From contig CP141148.1 of the NCBI GenBank assembly GCA_035235625.1, forward strand, positions 5,699,001-5,763,000: DNA of 64,000 bases, read 5' to 3'. Under the pieces are notes generated by a model. That model saw only the letters and a list, made by a program, of their open reading frames with translations, had not been told where the DNA came from and did not search any database. This DNA comes from Saururus chinensis (Eukaryota; Streptophyta; Magnoliopsida; Piperales; Saururaceae). The position numbers and the translations under genes were made by a program. Of the stretch, positions 59,537-64,000 are shown one piece after another; the first letter of the stretch is position 1, and every line of letters starts with the position of its first letter.

Positions 59537-59907
59537 TAGAGGTCATAAAGGGCCGGGTAGGTCCACAACTAGGTTGACTCATATTTGTCCCTAGATTGAC
59601 CCATGGGCCTAAGAGGGCCCGCTTAAGGGTCGTTGGGCCAACCCTCGGGCATGCAAGGCCCGAACTGATCTCCATAAGCCCCAATGGGCCTGACATGGCT
59701 ATTGGGGGCATGTATGTGGCCCGATCGATTGGCCTTATGCGAAGATTGAATGGACTTATGCATGTAATCATTTTTTTGCAAAATAATTTTTTTTGGCTAG
59801 GCCCACAATCTAAGCTGACTTTGACCTATGGCCCAACACATTAGGCATGTAGTGGTGCTGAGCCTCCACTTTGGAAGTGTGGGCTGGCTAGCCCAGCCCG
59901 ACCCCTA
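59537..59907. mobile_element. GC-rich hAT-like MITE (copy R2)
   Basis: Starts TAGAGGTCATAAAGGGCCGG, ends AGCCCGACCCCTA; interior GGCCCAT-rich like its three siblings. Confidence 0.5.
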
Positions 59908-59928
59908 CACGGACCCGGCCGCAGCATT

Positions 59929-59933
<5 letters not shown>

Positions 59934-60023
<90 letters not shown>
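59934..60023. repeat. (TA)n microsatellite, about 45 units
   Basis: An uninterrupted TATATA tract just outside the hAT-like element. The L2 and R1 copies have only TATATATA-scale remnants at the same place, so this is a local expansion. Confidence 0.95.
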
Positions 60024-60026
<3 letters not shown>

Positions 60027-60849
60027 GCTTCCCCGCAAAAAAATGCCAAATCCAGATAGAAGAAAGGAATAATTTTTAATTACAAATGAGTCTGTGAACC
60101 ATTTTACCAATCCTTTAGCACTCCCTCCTTCCAGAATGCCTAACTATTTGCAATTATCTTCCAAATGTTGTGGGAGACAACTCCTCCACAACATATTTTA
60201 TTTAACTTATTTTGACATAGGTTAGAGCATTTAAGGGCATGTTTTAGGTAACAATTGTTGGGAAATCAAAATCATGATTTTATGGAAAGCGATTGTTGGC
60301 AAAGAAAAATCATGTTTGATTGCAACCTAGGGAAAGCAAATTTTGGACATGATTTGTCATGAATCATGTTTGGGTGGAGCATATGGGAAATCTGATTTTT
60401 GTAACCATCTGCTGAAATAAACGGCTACGATTACAAATTGACAAATAAGAGAAAACCCAAATGACCCATTGTCATTCCATAAGCTTTTCCCTTTTGCCCT
60501 AATCGCTGCCCTACTCACCTCCATTCTAGCTATCCATCCAACAAACATTTGCACCTTTCCCCTACAAGAATTAAATGATCAAACCCCATCTGCCCTCCCC
60601 AAATTTTGCCCCTTCCACCCTTCATAAGATCTCCAGCAGGCCCACAAAATGCAACATCAGATGGTTTGTATAGGTCATGGATGGTGTTGACAACATATCA
60701 ATTTGAGCGGTAACTCTTCGGCAACTCCACTGTTAGAATCTCGCACTTGGCTTTGCTTGCATTGTGCATGGTCTTATTTGTATAACATATGATTATAAAT
60801 CTATTGGTATATTTTTAATTTTTATGTGTATAAATATTTGCTACAATGG

Positions 60850-61320
60850 TTAATTTATTGTCAGTTTTTATTTCATGCTACATGATTTTTTGTTAGGTCA
60901 GGAACTATAATGTTTTTTATATTCCATGTCTTTCCTTTTATAGTCAATTGTTGTAAGCCTAATTACTGAGATTTTTTTCTTATTTGCATCATGATTTTTT
61001 GCTAGGTCTGAATTATAATTAATTTTATGATGTGAATTTCTGCTAGGTCCTGAATCATAATCAATTGTATGTTGCTCACCAAATTAGTGGGATTTTCTTT
61101 GCATCACAAATTTTTGCTAGCATGCATCAAGAATTTCTGCATGGCTTTGAATTCCAACCAATTGTTGTCGCCCCAAAGTAATTTACAATACCTTTTTTTT
61201 TTAAAAATTATGTTGCATGAGTTTATGCTAGGTCATGAAATCTAATCCTTTTTATGCTTCATAGCTTTGGATTCAAGTGAACTATTGTCTCCCTAAAGTA
61301 CTTTAAACTGTAATATTTTT
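60850..61320. repeat. 114-bp tandem array (block R2), outer edge of the inverted duplication
   Basis: Units TTTATGCTAGGTCATGAAAT … CCAACCAATTGTTGTCGCCC … AAAGTAATTTA as in the other arrays. It ends at about 61,320, after which homology to the left half stops. Confidence 0.75.
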
Positions 61321-62498
61321 ATGAACGTAGCTATCTGCACCCCTAAAAACTCCTCAGTACCCCTCTATGGAGAAAAAATTGCCTAATTTTTTTATTTCTC
61401 TTGTACCCCATCTACCCTAAAAAAAATTCCATGTCATTACCCCTCAATTTATAGAAAATACCATGATGTATCGTTTCCCATGCATATCTTACATCGGTAG
61501 CCATCCTCCCGGAGTTCATACCGGCGACCTTCTAGGAAAGCAATGAATTTTTGTAACATCATCGCTTCACCCTGTATGGTTTTTGGTTTGACTGGTATTC
61601 ACATTCAAGTGGGCGTCGGGGCTTCGTTTCAAGCATTGTACTTTAGTGGGCGAACATAGATGCAGAGTGATTACGAAAGATTTGATCTACTGGGGAAGAA
61701 GAAGGACTTAGCACAGTAAGCAAGGGATGACCAACCAATTTTCAAGGGACAAACAGGTTTTAATCTACTGTTTTTTATTTTCGTTTTTGTCTATCTTTGC
61801 ATGTATGCTGGTGGTTTCTCAATGCTATATTTCTAATTTACTGTCTGAAAGTTCTTTGCCTCCGCCCATTATATTCTTAATGTTTTTTCCCCTCTTTTGC
61901 TTGCTTGTTTAGTTAAACGAAACCATACTATGAGATACCCAATTAATAGTGGATAAAATTTTCCAACTACAATCTCCTTACATTATCATATGCTCTGAAA
62001 GTTTTCTCACGAAATATGGAATGCAAGATGCCACTATTGTCTTTGTCAAGCCTGTGTACCTATCACATCAAACAATTTCCATGACATACATTCAAAATTT
62101 TGAAATTGTCTCTTGCTGCATAGCTTTTATGTATTAGCAATACCTATGGTTTAAGTACACTAGGAAACTTTAAATTTGAAAATTAGAAATATAATTAGCC
62201 TTCCAATGGGTTGCGATCATTCAGGTCTATTTTTCCAGGAAAGCCACCAACAGGCAGCAGGCTTTTATTATATCATAAAACAAAAGTAAACATAACTTTA
62301 ATTAGCCTTACCTCATCCAATATTTGTAATATGAATAAACAAAGGTTGAAAGAAAAACTAATAGCCTCCTTTGCAACATATGTTGAGGAATGATCTATTA
62401 ATGGCTCCATAATAGATACATGATGAATTTCACAAATAAATGAACTAATTGACAAAGATACGTAAGTAACTTATTTGGAACAATTAGGTCTGACTCAC
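61321..62498. other. Flank outside the inverted duplication, no gene supported
   Basis: Mixed sequence. A less AT-rich part at 61,500-61,720 could be exonic but has no readable family motif. I searched by eye for the missing pseudouridine synthase exon starting VHRLDR on the minus strand and did not find it. Confidence 0.4.
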
Positions 62499-62960
62499 TA
62501 GCCTTGGAGGTTCTGCATATTCATATCTTAAAGCTGTTGCAGCTAATACATCCAAACTTCTTCTAATTCCAATGCCGCCCTGATCATGCAAAAGAAATGG
62601 GAATGATATTGTTATGAGTTTTCCAGAAAAAGAAAAATGCACTGAATCACAATCAGAGTTTTTAATTCACCTGAACAAGTAAACCAGCAGGCTTGTTTTC
62701 TATAATTATAGTAGGATCCTGCTTATGAAAGCATCAAATAGAATATTCATATTAAAAGAATATCTACACTTGATTAAAAAAAAGATAGGAGAGATATGGA
62801 CCTGAAACTCAAAGAACCAGACCTTGTGTAATTCTAGACTTTGAAGGAACTTTATTTCATCTTCAGTGCAGGGATCATGCTTCGATTTAGGAGGCAACTC
62901 TTGCACACTGATTGGAAGAGAAATTCAATCTCCCAAATTCAAGGTATCTTTTGCTGTCAC
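62499..62960 (-). pseudogene. Partial RluA-type RNA pseudouridine synthase (three exons)
   Basis: Three consecutive minus-strand exons with GT-AG borders and phase 0: 62,960-62,823, 62,718-62,671 and 62,579-62,499. They encode …ISVQELPPKSKHDPCTEDE, DPTIIIENKPAGLLVQ and GGIGIRRSLDVLAATALRYE-YAEPPRL. This matches the plant organellar-type RluA family pattern: linker, NKP-G--VQGG core strand, then the helix leading to L-VHRLDR. Such enzymes isomerise uridine in RNA. The exon carrying the catalytic Asp (HRLDR) and all later ones are not found, and a TGA stands where the family has a coding codon just before ISLP in the first exon. So it is either a broken fragment or a gene whose remaining exons lie elsewhere. 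Frames and splice sites are seen; function is by family resemblance. Confidence 0.65.
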
Positions 62961-64000
62961 CTTACAAAATTAGAAAATTAGAATGACAGTCATTGAGAAT
63001 AAAATAATTTTTGAAGTACTCCCTCTATCCCATTTCTCTTACTTAAAAAACATTTGTCCCACATTAAGGTTCCTATTTCCCATACTTCTACCAAGTAGAT
63101 AGTGTCTAATATGCTTCTTACCATAGCAGGAGGAGCATGAGAATCTAAGTTAGAGTTATGAGAATCTAAGTTACTTAACTGAGTTAAGAGTATTGTCTTT
63201 CTTGTGGTACAGAAGTGCTCAAAGATGAGCTAGATTGAAAATTTAAGCTTCTGGATGGCAATAGTTTATTTACCCTTCTTAGTTGCCTTTGTTGAGCTTA
63301 CTGTTTAAGGAATGAAGTAGAAGTGGTGCCTGCTGATTCTCTTGTAACATGTCGTAAATAAGGGTATATGTCTTCACATTTAGAAAAATCAACATGAAAA
63401 AGTAATAGTTATATTGTTTCGTCAACATTTGATGCTCCTCCACAGAGGGATGTAAAGCTTAACCTCTACTTCACTAGTATAAGTTTTTTTTTATATACAA
63501 CACTGGTATAGGTCTTGGGAATTCCAAAGAATGGACAAAAGAACTCCTGAGTATTCATGAGCCATTACCCATCCCGATAAATCTCGTCAAATATTTTTCT
63601 ATACAATCAACCAAGCCACTGCTACTTATTTTTCTATACAGAAGTCGTCAACTGGGAAGAACTTGCTCACATTGTGATTATATATTAATATAAACTAAAA
63701 CCAAGACATAAACATCATATATGCATTGGTGCCATCAATTAGACAAAACTAGTACTTCTAGTTATTCCAGTACTTCTAGTTATTCTGTTTTGTTAAATGC
63801 AAAGAATATTACTAAATAGCTCTAGTCCGTCATGCCTCACCTAAGACATTGGGTAGACACATATTCAACTCTAGAAAATGACCTAAAAAGAGCCAAATTA
63901 GTGAGGGTATCAAGTGTCATTTTAGAAACCTTCATGAAGAAACAAAAAAAAAATTAATATGGATAGAAAAATTAAAATGCATAGACATAAAGGCACGTCA
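62961..64000. other. Right end of window, no gene supported
   Basis: AT-rich. TACTCCCTCTATCCCATTTC at 63,016-63,036 is a Stowaway-type left end, but I could not place its partner. Upstream exons of the pseudouridine synthase, expected here, were not recognised. Confidence 0.4.

Larger units (their letters stand above)
57931..60849 (+). other. Block R2 3' flank: repeated non-coding unit
   Basis: Homologous to 13,171-16,108. It contains Stowaway copies (about 58,808-59,011 and 59,228-59,427), a hAT-like element (59,537-59,907), a (TA)n tract and the decayed ATG-less frame near 60,475-60,625, here disrupted by a one-base loss. No gene is supported. Confidence 0.65.

Noticed and set aside
59828-60110. 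Ile/Tyr-repeat open frames
   Set aside because: Translations of the (TA)n microsatellite.

Overview
The window is AT-rich nuclear DNA of a flowering plant. The evidence is NAC-domain genes (a plant-specific transcription-factor family) with canonical GT-AG introns, plus plant-type CACTA, PIF/Harbinger, hAT and Stowaway elements, one solo LTR, and a fragment of a plant organellar-type RNA pseudouridine synthase gene. I could not fix the species.

Layout. (1) 1-11,580 is a transposon-rich flank. It holds a GC-rich dispersed repeat at 1-157, a non-autonomous CACTA-like element (2,094-6,946) packed with AGCGACG hairpin motifs, long GA tracts and a GC-rich captured segment, a decayed Harbinger transposase split by a hAT-type element with perfect 8-bp target duplications, and a relict coiled-coil/acidic gene fragment. 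(2) 11,580-61,320 is a roughly 50-kb inverted duplication centred at 33,753. Its core is a near-perfect palindrome: arms 22,907-33,692 and 33,814-44,605 flank a 121-bp spacer. Outside the core the arms stay homologous but more diverged, and each carries tandemly repeated blocks. A block is NAC gene 3' half, 3' flank, Stowaway pair, hAT-like GC-rich element, AT-rich repeat, then a 114-bp satellite array. Left blocks are L2 (23.2-18.3 kb) and L1 (17.5-11.6 kb); right blocks are R1 (44.3-49.2 kb), an older diverged copy (49.2-52.1 kb) and R2 (56.6-61.3 kb). About 6.7 kb between R1 and R2 is missing from the left, where the cut ends were fused. (3) 61,320-64,000 is flank with a partial pseudouridine synthase gene on the minus strand.

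The main content is a mirrored pair of apparently intact genes (21,973-24,825 minus; 42,688-45,545 plus). Each is predicted to have five phase-consistent exons encoding about 590 residues with TWO successive NAC domains, followed by an acidic C-terminal array of 37-39-residue repeats. The genes diverge from the palindrome centre. Other gene copies in the outer blocks (L1, R2 and the repeat-only fragments) are 5'-truncated, chimeric or frameshifted. The double-NAC architecture, the variable acidic repeat tail and the asymmetric palindrome centre are the observations most worth following up.
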